A stretch of 64,000 bases of DNA, taken from positions 1,488,001 to 1,552,000 of the forward strand of contig NZ_CP073754.1 in the NCBI RefSeq assembly GCF_018734325.1. The letters run 5' to 3'. This DNA comes from Methylomonas paludis (GTDB lineage: Bacteria > Pseudomonadota > Gammaproteobacteria > Methylococcales > Methylomonadaceae). Below, in pieces: positions 27,423 to 35,625 of this stretch (positions are counted from its first letter, which is position 1; every line of letters starts with the position of its first letter). The position numbers and the translations under genes are program-made. The notes under the pieces are model-generated. The model had not been told where the DNA came from, searched no databases, and saw nothing but the letters and a program-made list of their open reading frames with translations.

Positions 27423-28241
27423 CTATTCCTGAACTCGTACAATTATTTCGTCTCCTTTTTCTTCGATACCAATTCTTATTTCATTACCAGTATCAAGAAT
27501 CGCCGTGGCTTGATAGAAGCCATCAGATATTTTTTCGTCTATCTTTACGGCTTTGCATTTTGCAGCAGCTCTAAATGCGCCAGGGCCTGAATTTTCCAAT
27601 TGCCAAACAAGTTTAGTTACTATAGGGCAGGCCGCTTGTTCAATATCGCTTTCATGTGATCCAATATTTATTCCCATTGAAATAATAATAGAAATAAAAA
27701 ATGCGACAAGCCAAGACCAGAAATAGTTCTTTTTCTGATTAAGAAGCCCCGCTCTTTTCCAAATGTAAACTGGAAATAATAAAAAAACCCATCCGATACC
27801 AGGGGTTTTATGGCCAGCCGCCTTTAGTTTTCTCATGTCAAAAAAACATAATATATTACTTAGCAGGCCATATAAAAAAATCCATCCACTGTCAGTTATT
27901 ATTCCTAATAAAACTCCAACAATCTGCACGACAACTACTAACCAAATATATGTATTATCTATATCATTTTCTATTAATAATTTATGAAATCGCAACGCAT
28001 TATCTTTGAATTTATTTCCTGCATTACTATCGATAAGTGGCGGTGGTAAATTGGATTCATTTTTAAAATGATCTAACAATTCTGTTTCACTGGCTGTTTT
28101 CCAATCGCCTTCACCACCCCAAACTTTGGTGTATTTATTGATTTTTCCACTTGCAGATAAAACTTGCATATCTTGCAATGTTATAGGTCCAATTTTTTCG
28201 TTTTTTACCGCGTAATACCAGTTGTCATTTTTATCAGTCAC
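27423..28241 (-). CDS. GYF_2 domain membrane protein
   Basis: 272 residues. The N-terminal 60 residues are a GYF_2 (DUF4339) domain: WYYAVKNEKIGPITLQDMQV, then KVWGGEGDWKTASET. Three or four membrane segments follow at about 100-190 (IWLVVVVQIVGVLLGII; IFLYGLLSNILCFF; IGWVFLLFPVYIW; WSWLVAFFISIIISM). The last 75 residues form a small soluble domain with two cysteines, probably outside the membrane. GYF_2 domains are thought to be peptide-binding or sensing modules. The gene is AT-rich and lies in the composite transposon, 135 bp after the YeeR-like gene in the same direction, so it probably belongs to the cargo. Confidence 0.75.
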   Translation of the reverse strand: MTDKNDNWYYAVKNEKIGPITLQDMQVLSASGKINKYTKVWGGEGDWKTASETELLDHFKNESNLPPPLIDSNAGNKFKDNALRFHKLLIENDIDNTYIWLVVVVQIVGVLLGIITDSGWIFLYGLLSNILCFFDMRKLKAAGHKTPGIGWVFLLFPVYIWKRAGLLNQKKNYFWSWLVAFFISIIISMGINIGSHESDIEQAACPIVTKLVWQLENSGPGAFRAAAKCKAVKIDEKISDGFYQATAILDTGNEIRIGIEEKGDEIIVRVQE

Positions 28242-28376
28242 ATCCTTCTCCTTTTTATGGCTTACAATTTTTGTGTTATTTTAACTACTAAATTTTCGGA
28301 GTCCATTGCGTCAATATGTTGTAAAATTGTAGCTTTGAACTCCATGCTTGTAGAAAAACTATAATTGGCACTATAT

Positions 28377-30890
28377 TTAAACTACCCAATTATCACAAGC
28401 ATCTATTACATCATTTATCTCGAAGCTGAGAGCAGGACGTTGTTTGATTATGGTGACGACTACAGGTTTCAAGAAAAAGTTGGCCATTGCTCGGCGTTGA
28501 TTACCGGCCGCAAACAATACCTCCAGTGTTTTCTGACCGATGACTGTATCCAGGTTGGTGTTGAGGTTATCGATTTCTTCGGCGGTCAGCATGAAAGTGA
28601 TGGCCAAATACTCCATCTGTATCTGAAGAATGCGCAACATCTTCACCCTATCTTCTTCTATAAGTTTGTTGGCAATTTTGTTCGAAACCGCTGATGCAAT
28701 TATACCGCCAATGACTCCACCTGCTGTTCGTCCGAAGAAAACTCCTACTGGCCCCATTGGGCTGAATAGGAAGCCACCTGCGACTGAACCTATGACTCCT
28801 CCGGCCATGCCAGAGGAGACGACGACAAGATTCTTGAAAAACTGTGCTTGGGAAATTCGCCCACGTATCAATTTAATCATATCAGGGCCTGTAGTAACCG
28901 CAATTACTGCAACCGAGGTCACCAAGGTTCCTCTCAATGCTTTATTTATACCTGTCGATGAGACACCCATACCTTTTTGGAGAACGTCGCTAATGGTTGG
29001 GGAGAGTTTGCCAACATCAACATGTTCAAGTACGCTTTGTATGGTGGACAACCGATGTAACTGTTGCGTAGTAATAGAGATGGCAAGTGTTTTACCGAAT
29101 GTATTCCCTGCTTGGATTACTGCGACCCGGAAAGCCTCCTCTTCATCCTTGGTGTTGAGATAGAAAATCAAAGAAGTAATCCCGAAGCTAATACCTCCAG
29201 CAACAGCACCAACCACTACACCTTCTGAAATATCATAAAGGATCGATTCAACGGTACCAAACTTAGTGATGTTTTGGGCTTGTGCATAAGTGAGGTGACC
29301 CTTGCGAATAAGTTTTTCGGCATCATTGGGGTCGGTTATTCCAGGAACCTTCCCATTCCGGATTTTATTTTCCATGGTCTCAATTGCTTTATTGTACTGA
29401 TCCCTGGGTACTTCCAACTGCATGGGCTTACCTGTATTATCCACATACCTATACATCCCTTGCTGGCCATCGAAGGCTGCACCTACACTTCGTGCGCCTG
29501 TGGCACAGTATTTCGTCTGAATCTGTTGCCCTTGTACAATTCGATCTGCACCGTTTTTAGCATTGTCACCGCCGATGATTTGCGCATCTCTTCTCATTAA
29601 ACGATCAATTTTGTTGTTCCCCTGCTCCGCAGCAAAACCATGCCCCTGGCCACCAGTCGCGAATATCTTATGGTTGTCGTTCCAGGCGTTGGCACCCGCC
29701 ATCAATACAAAGCCATTGGTAGCCGCTTCCGCCATGAAATTATCAATAGGCTTATTCTTTATAGTCAAACATACATCTTCTGTTTCCTTGCAAACGGTGG
29801 AACAATGCCATTCACCGCTGCTACGCTTGTCTACTACCACAGTCATGCCGCAAGAAACGCATGTGTCTAACTGGTCTACATGGCGATAAACGACAAAGTA
29901 ACGACCATCATCAAAGTGGTAAAAACTTCCAAAATCTAGATTGTGATCTAGGAAGTCCTGTATTTCTGTATTTGGTAAGCCTAGCCAGTTTTCGATGATT
30001 GTTTTCAACCCATCTTCGTTATGTCGTAAGTTTTCCGATAATATGAAATATAGTTTGTTCATTCGTGTTTGATACCAAGACGTATTGAAAAGCCAATGGT
30101 TTTCATTCAGTACGATTTCTTTTATAGTTCCCTCATTAATTAACTTGGCGGCGATGCCTTGGAATATGGTCTTAACATCCTCATCGTTTAGTATGTTTTC
30201 TTTCGTAATTTCCTGTAGATAGGCGCTAGCGTTTAGCTTTTCGCTGTTGTTGAGCTTGTCATATATCGACTTACTGATGGTTTTCATACCGTTTTCTTGC
30301 GATATAGCATAAAACTGCACAAGAACGGCTACGGCATAGTAAGCCAATCCGGTATACCACGCGATTTTCGACGACCAGTCTAAATAGTTAAAAATGCGCC
30401 CCATACTTGCGGATACTACTAGCAAAAAGAATCCTGAGAAAACGTACATATAAAACTCGGAGCGTTTCTTGTGGAATAGTTCTAGGGGTTCACTTCTGAA
30501 CTTAATCTCATTCTGAGTACGGTGACAGTAAAGCATGCTGACGAACAAACAGGCTGGCAGAGCGAACTTCCAGCTATCAAAACTGAAGCTGTCTATATAG
30601 GGATTAAAATCGAAGTCAAAGGCATTTATTTCAGTTTGAATATCTAAGAATCCCCAAATAAAAAACAAAGCCCAAGTCGTGATGGTTAAGAAAATGCTAA
30701 TCAATGCACGTATATGTAGTGCGGCACAGAATCTTTCAAAAATGAAGCCTAAGAGTATCAGCGGCCCCACACTAATACCTAAAACTATGAAAGGTATAGC
30801 TTTAATAAAAGTAAATATGAGTTTGGCAAGTTTTTTGATAATAGCGATAGCAATAATGATCACTATGATGGTTAAGATAATCCACAACAT
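28377..30890 (-). CDS. Large YeeR-like inner membrane protein
   Basis: 837 residues. Residues 1 to about 210 hold six or more membrane helices. About 330-380 form a zinc-ribbon-like module, DTCVSCGMTVVV then WHCSTVCKETEDVC. About 385-560 contain a conserved soluble block with IFATGGQGHGFAAEQGNNKI, AKNGADRIVQGQQIQTKYCA and TGARSVGAAFDGQQG. The rest has glycine-rich membrane segments (GVVVGAVAGGISFGITSLIF; GGVIGSVAGGFLF; GGVIGGIIASAVSNKI) resembling glycine zippers. The layout and the GGQGHGFAAE block match what I remember of E. coli YeeR and relatives; no biochemical function is known. It is cargo of the composite transposon, with codon and base usage AT-richer than core genes. Confidence 0.6.
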   Translation of the reverse strand: MLWIILTIIVIIIAIAIIKKLAKLIFTFIKAIPFIVLGISVGPLILLGFIFERFCAALHIRALISIFLTITTWALFFIWGFLDIQTEINAFDFDFNPYIDSFSFDSWKFALPACLFVSMLYCHRTQNEIKFRSEPLELFHKKRSEFYMYVFSGFFLLVVSASMGRIFNYLDWSSKIAWYTGLAYYAVAVLVQFYAISQENGMKTISKSIYDKLNNSEKLNASAYLQEITKENILNDEDVKTIFQGIAAKLINEGTIKEIVLNENHWLFNTSWYQTRMNKLYFILSENLRHNEDGLKTIIENWLGLPNTEIQDFLDHNLDFGSFYHFDDGRYFVVYRHVDQLDTCVSCGMTVVVDKRSSGEWHCSTVCKETEDVCLTIKNKPIDNFMAEAATNGFVLMAGANAWNDNHKIFATGGQGHGFAAEQGNNKIDRLMRRDAQIIGGDNAKNGADRIVQGQQIQTKYCATGARSVGAAFDGQQGMYRYVDNTGKPMQLEVPRDQYNKAIETMENKIRNGKVPGITDPNDAEKLIRKGHLTYAQAQNITKFGTVESILYDISEGVVVGAVAGGISFGITSLIFYLNTKDEEEAFRVAVIQAGNTFGKTLAISITTQQLHRLSTIQSVLEHVDVGKLSPTISDVLQKGMGVSSTGINKALRGTLVTSVAVIAVTTGPDMIKLIRGRISQAQFFKNLVVVSSGMAGGVIGSVAGGFLFSPMGPVGVFFGRTAGGVIGGIIASAVSNKIANKLIEEDRVKMLRILQIQMEYLAITFMLTAEEIDNLNTNLDTVIGQKTLEVLFAAGNQRRAMANFFLKPVVVTIIKQRPALSFEINDVIDACDNWVV

Positions 30891-30999
30891 GCTGAAAAAT
30901 ATTTATGTAGTATGCAACTAAGGCAATAATGTTTTAGTTAAGAGGGTATGTGTGGTTCTGGTCAAGCCCCTCGATATTTTTATAATTGTTGTGAATCAA

Positions 31000-31164
31000 G
31001 GCTATCCACTTAAGTCGGGACAACATACATAATCGTAGGAGCTGGCCATGCCCGCGAAGGGGCTTGGTATCATCCTCTTCGCGGGCATGGCCAGCTCCTA
31101 CAGTAGTTCTGCCGCTCTTTTAGGAAAAACGAACGCCTAGTTGTCCCGGCTTAAGTTGGTAGCC
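31000..31164. mobile_element. 165-bp mini-element (MITE-like) with the same ends as the neighbouring IS
   Basis: Ends: left contains CCACTTAAGTCGGGACA, right is the complement of CCAACTTAAGCCGGGACA. It has no coding capacity. The interior is dominated by a perfect 25-bp palindrome pair (31035-31059 / 31077-31101). Its right end forms the outer right end of the composite transposon, next to GCAATTTC. Confidence 0.8.
31035..31101. repeat. Perfect 25-bp inverted repeat inside the mini-element
   Basis: Arm GTAGGAGCTGGCCATGCCCG (then CGAAG) at 31035-31059 is the exact complement of 31077-31101, with a 17-nt loop. The transcript would form a very stable hairpin on either strand. It could also act as a terminator or as a folded single-stranded target. 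Confidence 0.85.
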
Positions 31165-31369
31165 GCAATTTCTAACTGGTTATTAATCTATTATCAATAT
31201 GTTTATCACGAAACCTGGATTGCAACAATAAATTTTTGAACGCGCCTCCATATATCATCCAGACAGCGCCGGAAGCTGAAATTGGTGATTGTCATGTTGA
31301 CTGTTACAGCATCATCGCCCGCTTACCAAATAAGACAACAAACGAATGCGTTGCAATGATCTGTTGAAC

Positions 31370-31665
31370 TCACCGCGGCCTTTTTTTGATTTCGCGTTCC
31401 ATCTTCAAGCGCTCATTTTCTTTTCTCAAGCGGATCAGTTCATCATGATCAGCTAAGCGCAATTTAGATTTTTTGGTTGTCGTCTCGCTTCCCGTGGGTT
31501 TTCGTTCAGCCCCACCCAACGACAAAGAACACTTAATGAACTCCCCAGATGGTCGGCAGCTTGCTGATGGGTATAACCTTTATCCAGCACTAGCTTGGCC
31601 GCATCTTGTTTAAATTCCAGTCTGTATTTTGGCCGTTTATGATTCTTACTTTCGTTCATGGTCAC
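31370..31665 (-). pseudogene. IS3-type OrfA remnant, frameshifted
   Basis: The first frame gives KYRLEFKQDAAKLVLDKGYT, then HQQAADHLGSSLSVLCRWV, the helix-turn-helix of IS3-group OrfA. Near 31455 the frame shifts, and the continuation KLRLADHDELIRLRKENERL then KMEREIKK is the OrfA leucine-zipper tail, ending at 31370. No OrfB follows. Confidence 0.75.
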
Positions 31666-31677
31666 CTATATTTGCAG

Positions 31678-31685
31678 TATATAAC
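31678..31685. repeat. Target duplication of the deleted IS66, left copy
   Basis: TATATAAC, repeated exactly at 32149-32156 on the other side of the deleted element. Confidence 0.92.
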
Positions 31686-32148
31686 GTAAGCGCTCTTTTG
31701 ATCCATCTATCCCTGCTATCCAGAAGCGAAGATCAATCTACATGCCGACACCCAACAGCCTGTTGGGCAAAGCCTTGCATTACCTATCATCGCAATGGCC
31801 CAAACTAACGCGTTTCGTCGAAAACGGTGATTGGCCCATCAACAACAATCTCTGCGAAAACGCCATACGCCCCTTCGTAGTAGGACGGCGCAATTGGTTG
31901 TTTTGCGATACCGTCGCTGGTGCACATGCCAGCGCGAATCTCTATTCGCTGATTGAAACCTGCAAAGCCAATAGCATTGATCCCTATACCTATCTGGTCG
32001 ACCTGTTTAAAAAAATACCTTTAGCCAAAAACGCCGAGGACTTCGAAGTTTTGCTGCCTTGGAATCTTTCACCTTCAGTCAACTAATTCTGGTGCTGCGG
32101 CTATTATTTTGGTCTTGAAATTTCAATGTGTTATTAAAGAGCGCTTAC
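31686..32148 (+). mobile_element. Internally deleted IS66 element (463 bp)
   Basis: Ends GTAAGCGCTCTTT and AAAGAGCGCTTAC are inverted repeats. Both sides carry the 8-bp duplicate TATATAAC (31678-31685, 32149-32156). Only the last 114 codons of tnpC remain. Because the terminal repeats and duplication are intact, the element was either inserted already deleted or lost its middle afterwards. It could be moved by an IS66 transposase with compatible ends. Confidence 0.9.
31742..32086 (+). pseudogene. C-terminal fragment of an IS66 TnpC
   Basis: Encodes SLLGKALHYLSSQWPKLTRF, NNNLCENAIRPFVVGRRNWL, YSLIETCKANSIDPYTYLVD and LLPWNL, the terminal domain of TnpC. It differs clearly from the TnpC at 21691-23346, so it comes from a different IS66 subgroup. 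The catalytic N-terminal portion is missing. Confidence 0.9.
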
Positions 32149-32156
32149 TATATAAC

Positions 32157-32341
32157 CTGCCTTTAGAAGTGTCTTGTTTAATTAAACACATCAAACCAGT
32201 CTTGTCGCTAGTCGCACCAGAGCCAGGAGATAACCACTTATTGGCTATTGAAAAATGAGTTAATCGCTAACCTGATGGGGTTCGGCTACTCATCTCACGG
32301 GCTTTTATGTTATTCTGCGCCAAAGTTTTTAAGGAGATTCT
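32157..32341 (+). other. Short region between the deleted IS66 and hicB
   Basis: Contains an open stretch ending in VLSLVAPEPGDNHLLAIEK before TGA at about 32256-32258. It looks like the C-terminal end of a lost gene, but I do not recognise it. AAGGAG at 32330-32335 is the ribosome-binding site of hicB. Confidence 0.3.
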
Positions 32342-32557
32342 ATGACTACAGTTACAGTCACAGTCACAGTGGAAGATGGGGTCTGGACTGCTGAATGCGA
32401 TGCCTTGGGTTTGGTTACGGAATCCGACAGCTATGAAGGTCTTGTTTCTAAGGCGCTTGAAATAGCCCCGGAAATGGCTGCGCTTAACAGTGTTGAATTT
32501 GAAAATTTGATGTTGCATTTCGTACATGATTGCCCCGTTGTTCATTTGGCGGCCTAA
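32342..32557 (+). CDS. hicB: HicB-like antitoxin (DUF1902 type)
   Basis: 71 residues. The N-terminal TVTVEDGVWTAECDALGLVT followed by ESDSYEGLVSKALEIAPEM is the short HicB fold (DUF1902), a degraded RNase H-like domain that blocks HicA. There is no C-terminal DNA-binding helix, unlike longer HicB proteins. AAGGAG lies upstream of the ATG. The stop overlaps the hicA start (TAATG). Order is antitoxin first. Confidence 0.85.
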   Translation: MTTVTVTVTVEDGVWTAECDALGLVTESDSYEGLVSKALEIAPEMAALNSVEFENLMLHFVHDCPVVHLAA

Positions 32558-32754
32558 TGGGTTCGTCTTTTTATCCAGAACTTACGAAATTACTTAAAAA
32601 TTTCAATTGTGAATTCATTAGACAAGGCAAAGGAAGTCACGAAATTTGGCGGAGTCCGATAACAGGTAAGTTCTTTAGTGTTCCCGTGTCTATCAATAAA
32701 AAGCCAACCGCAAACGCCATTCTCAAGCAAGCCGGAATTAACCATAGGTTTTAA
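32557..32754 (+). CDS. hicA: HicA toxin (mRNA interferase)
   Basis: 65 residues with the double-stranded-RNA-binding-like HicA fold: ELTKLLKNFNCEFIRQGKGS, then HEIWRSP, with the catalytic histidine in GSHEIW. The C-terminus VPVSINKKPTANAILKQAGI is the family's strand-helix end. It cleaves mRNA unless bound by HicB. The module appears intact. The ATG at 32557 is chosen over an upstream in-frame start at 32530, because it overlaps the hicB stop. Confidence 0.88.
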   Translation: MGSSFYPELTKLLKNFNCEFIRQGKGSHEIWRSPITGKFFSVPVSINKKPTANAILKQAGINHRF

Positions 32755-32855
32755 TTTCGTTAAGGAACCCACGCAATATAGAAACTAGGGGAAGATCGCT
32801 TTCTCGACTTCCTCTTAGCTTTACGGTATGCGACTAACCTCGACCAAATTCGACC

Positions 32856-33017
32856 ATGAATATTTTTGATCTGATAGATGATCCGCAGATTATAGTCGAC
32901 CTCTCGCTGAAAGAACTTGCCTACCAACTGTTTCAGGTTGCTCAGCGAAATCTGCAGAACGGTCTTGTTAACCGAAATAAGCAATTCACCGTTAAGTCAA
33001 CTAGGCTAACGTATTAA
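32856..33017 (+). CDS. Unrecognised small ORF, possibly a gene fragment
   Basis: 53 codons beginning MNIFDLIDDPQIIVDLSLKE, then LAYQLFQVAQRNLQNGLVNR. The composition looks like real protein (amphipathic helices). It ends soon after in a less convincing tail, suggesting the 5' part of a truncated gene. No ribosome-binding site is obvious. A leftward ORF overlaps it but looks less protein-like. Confidence 0.3.
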   Translation: MNIFDLIDDPQIIVDLSLKELAYQLFQVAQRNLQNGLVNRNKQFTVKSTRLTY

Positions 33018-33036
33018 ACGCACTGCAAGCCTCAAA

Positions 33037-33456
33037 TCACTTCCCACAACGACTATGCGCGGCATTAAAGTCTACTTTCGCAAGCGCTTCTTTTTCCATA
33101 CATTGCCAGTACGCTACTGGTTTTAATTCTGTTTTGCAGGATGCAGATAGCGGCACTAGGGCGGTTTTGCCGGTTTTGTTGGCTTTTTCCTGTTGTTCAA
33201 ACTGTTGAGTGGCGCGTAAGCAGGTTTTATAAGCTTCGCTTTGGGTGTCTACCGAGTCAGTATTTGCTTCCTGGGAGATTGTTCTTGAGTGTGATCCGGG
33301 TGGAAAGGCATCGGGGGCATTGCTTTGAGCCATGGCTGGCGCTTTGTTGCCGGGGACGACGGCAGTTAATCCTGACCGGCCTGAAATCGGTGCTTCGGCC
33401 TGACAAATCATGGGTAAAGCCATGATAAAAATAAATCCTGCAATTAATGCGTGCAT
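33037..33456 (-). CDS. Small exported protein of unknown function
   Basis: 139 residues from ATG 33456, with a signal peptide MHALIAGFIFIMALPMICQA and probable cleavage after CQA. The mature part is low-complexity, then has three cysteines in KTCLRATQQFEQQ, ASCKTELKPVAYWQC and HSRCGK (four counting the last), suggesting disulfides in the periplasm. An earlier in-frame start (33501) would bury the signal peptide and is rejected. No family recognised. Confidence 0.6.
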   Translation of the reverse strand: MHALIAGFIFIMALPMICQAEAPISGRSGLTAVVPGNKAPAMAQSNAPDAFPPGSHSRTISQEANTDSVDTQSEAYKTCLRATQQFEQQEKANKTGKTALVPLSASCKTELKPVAYWQCMEKEALAKVDFNAAHSRCGK

Positions 33457-33501
33457 GTTGTTGTACCTGTAAGTAGGGTTTTCACGGAAAACGATAGGCA
33501 A

Positions 33502-33820
33502 CTATCTGGAAACCAATATATCCCCGATGCTTACGTCAGTCTGTGTGATGCCATACATATTGTATTTGGATGGCTGACAAACCAACGCAATGCGACAGAT
33601 GCGCCTCCTTGCGTCGGCACAGCCTATAAAATTAAGCAATTTTTTAAAAACTTATCGTAACGCTTAACAAACAACGCTTCGACGTTCGATTTCAGGTCTG
33701 AGCCGTAACGCATTAATGTGCTGTGGCGTACCGACCAAAGCATAGTTTGCCGGTAGTGTACAGGGTTCCGCTAATCAACGATTTGATCGGGTTTTCATGC
33801 CCGGATCAGGAGCCGGCACT
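33502..33820. other. Divergent intergenic region
   Basis: About 320 bp between the leftward exported protein and the rightward decarboxylase. I see no gene or strong hairpin. Confidence 0.4.
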
Positions 33821-35488
33821 ATGCGCAATTCGGACATTACTGTTGCAGACTATCTGATATACCGGCTCAAGGAGATAGGTGTGGATCATCTGTTTGGGGT
33901 GCCGGGTGATTTTGTGCTGGGATTCTTTAATCAGGTTTTATTGAGTGATCTGGCCTATGTCGGAACCTGCAATGAACTCAACGCGGCTTATGCCGCTGAC
34001 GGCTACGCCCGTATTCGCGGCGTGGGCGCATTCTCTTCAACCTATGGGGTGGGCGAATTAAGTGCCATCAACGGCGTGGCGGGCGCGTTTGCCGAGCGGG
34101 TGCCGCTGGTGGTGATTACCGGCTCACCGTCAACCAGCAGTTTTCGCAACCGGCCCTTGCTGCATCACACCTTAGGCGATTATCAGATTCCGCTGCGCAT
34201 CTACGAAAAAATTACCGCCGCCTCTACTGAACTGGTTTCGGCAGAGATGGCACCGGTAGCGATAGACCAGGTGTTATCAGTCTGTCTTTCTCATCAACAA
34301 CCAGTGTATATCAGTCTGCCTTCAGACGTGGTGATGATGAAATGCCGCCCGCCTACAGACTTTTTGTTCCCGCCCGATCTGGGTAGTGATCCTGATGTGC
34401 TCGGCGAGGCGATTAACGAAGCCATGGATATGCTGAACCAGGCCCAAAAACCGGTGGTGATAGGCGATGTGGAACTGATTCGTTTTAAACTGCAAAAAAT
34501 CTTCGCGGATTTTCTCGACAAAACCGGTTTACCGTATGCCACCATGATGTTGGGCAAAACCGTATTGTCGGAACAGCATCCACAATTTATCGGTTTGTAT
34601 GAGGGGGAAAGAAGTCGCGACTATGTACGAAATCGGGTGGAATCCGCCGACTGCATTCTGCAACTAGGTGCCTTGCTGACTGATTTTAACACCGGTGGCT
34701 TTACCGCCAAGCTGGATGATGTAAAGACCATCAGCGCCAACATCCGTTCGGTCAGGATTAAACATCACGTTTACGAAAACGTGTCGCTGCAAGATTTTAT
34801 TCTAGGTCTGACGGCAAGACTGTCTAAACGCGATTCAGCTACGCTGGATATCCAAAGTGCGGTCGATGGCTGTGAACACCGCAGTGCCGAGCAATACCAG
34901 GCAGATGAATATAAGCCGCTGACTATAAAGCGCTTCTTTGACAGAATGAGTCATTTTATAGCAGATGATGCGATTGTGGTGGCAGAAACCGGGGTGTCGT
35001 TGTTCAGTGCTGCCGAAATATTGATGCCCAAAGGTGTCACCTTTATCGGGCAAACCTTTTATGGTTCTATCGGTTACAGCATAGGCGCTACGCTGGGAGC
35101 GGCCATGGCCGCAAAAGCCCGGCAGGTGGTGTTATTTGTCGGCGATGGTTCGTTTCAAGTCACCGGTCAGGATTTGTCTACCATGATCCGTAACCAGCTT
35201 AAGCCGGTGATCTTTTTGATCAATAATGACGGCTACACCATAGAGCGAGTGATCAGCGACCATAGCTATAATGATCTCCAACCCTGGTTGTATCATAAAT
35301 TGGTGGAAGTGTTCGGCGGTGGCCTGGGTTTTGATGTCCACACCGAGGGTGAGCTGGAAGTGGCATTGGCCGCCGCCGCTACGGCTGACCAATTGATATT
35401 CATTGAAATTCACACGGACCGACTAGACTGCCCGGAGTCACTTGTTAGTGCAGGGCAGTCTATGGCAATAAGCAATCAGTTAGAGTAA
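33821..35488 (+). CDS. ThDP-dependent 2-oxo-acid decarboxylase (pyruvate/indolepyruvate decarboxylase family)
   Basis: Non-oxidative decarboxylation of a 2-oxo acid to an aldehyde. 555 residues in the PDC/IPDC three-domain layout. The N-terminal domain has HLFGVPGDFVLGFFNQ and the activating glutamate in GTCNELNAAYAADGYARI. The C-terminal ThDP motif is GDGSFQVTGQDLSTMI...NND. ATG 33821 is preferred because AGGAG stands 8 nt before it, while the ATG at 33797 has none. The His-His pair is present as PLLHHTLGD. The aldehyde dehydrogenase 2 kb downstream could oxidise the product. Pyruvate and indolepyruvate specificity cannot be told apart here. Confidence 0.88.
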   Translation: MRNSDITVADYLIYRLKEIGVDHLFGVPGDFVLGFFNQVLLSDLAYVGTCNELNAAYAADGYARIRGVGAFSSTYGVGELSAINGVAGAFAERVPLVVITGSPSTSSFRNRPLLHHTLGDYQIPLRIYEKITAASTELVSAEMAPVAIDQVLSVCLSHQQPVYISLPSDVVMMKCRPPTDFLFPPDLGSDPDVLGEAINEAMDMLNQAQKPVVIGDVELIRFKLQKIFADFLDKTGLPYATMMLGKTVLSEQHPQFIGLYEGERSRDYVRNRVESADCILQLGALLTDFNTGGFTAKLDDVKTISANIRSVRIKHHVYENVSLQDFILGLTARLSKRDSATLDIQSAVDGCEHRSAEQYQADEYKPLTIKRFFDRMSHFIADDAIVVAETGVSLFSAAEILMPKGVTFIGQTFYGSIGYSIGATLGAAMAAKARQVVLFVGDGSFQVTGQDLSTMIRNQLKPVIFLINNDGYTIERVISDHSYNDLQPWLYHKLVEVFGGGLGFDVHTEGELEVALAAAATADQLIFIEIHTDRLDCPESLVSAGQSMAISNQLE

Positions 35489-35543
35489 AGCTGATTGCCC
35501 AGCTTTGTTTTGATAGAGCAGTGGATTTGCCGGCAGCGGTCGT

Positions 35544-35579
35544 GATTGATGTGCTGCACTGCGTTTAGCACATCCTAAG
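35544..35579. repeat. Dispersed palindromic repeat, family B
   Basis: GATTGATGTGCTGCACTGCG then TTTAGCACATCCTAAG; arms GATGTGCT/AGCACATC. It closely matches 14911-14945 and lies between two convergent genes, where it may stop both transcripts. Confidence 0.65.
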
Positions 35580-35625
35580 GCTACCAGCTTTTAATCGGGA
35601 TGTTTAAACGCTGAATAGTTACGGC

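Larger units (their letters stand above)
25596..31164. mobile_element. 5.57-kb composite transposon with DUF6399-type transposase and membrane-protein cargo
   Basis: The outer 23-bp ends match at 22 of 23 positions as inverted repeats; both contain CCAACTTAAGCCGGGACA. They are flanked by identical 8-bp duplicates GCAATTTC (25588-25595, 31165-31172). Inside lie an IS (25596-27283), a small ORF, a GYF_2 protein, a YeeR-like protein and a 165-bp mini-element (31000-31164). The two inner ends (27261-27283 and 31000-31022) carry the same repeat in diverged form, and no duplicate flanks the IS alone. This indicates that the whole unit, not the IS, made the last insertion. Confidence 0.8.

Noticed and set aside
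32760..32984. Leftward 74-codon ORF
   Set aside because: Very basic composition, no family pattern, and it overlaps a rightward ORF at 32856 that reads more like protein.
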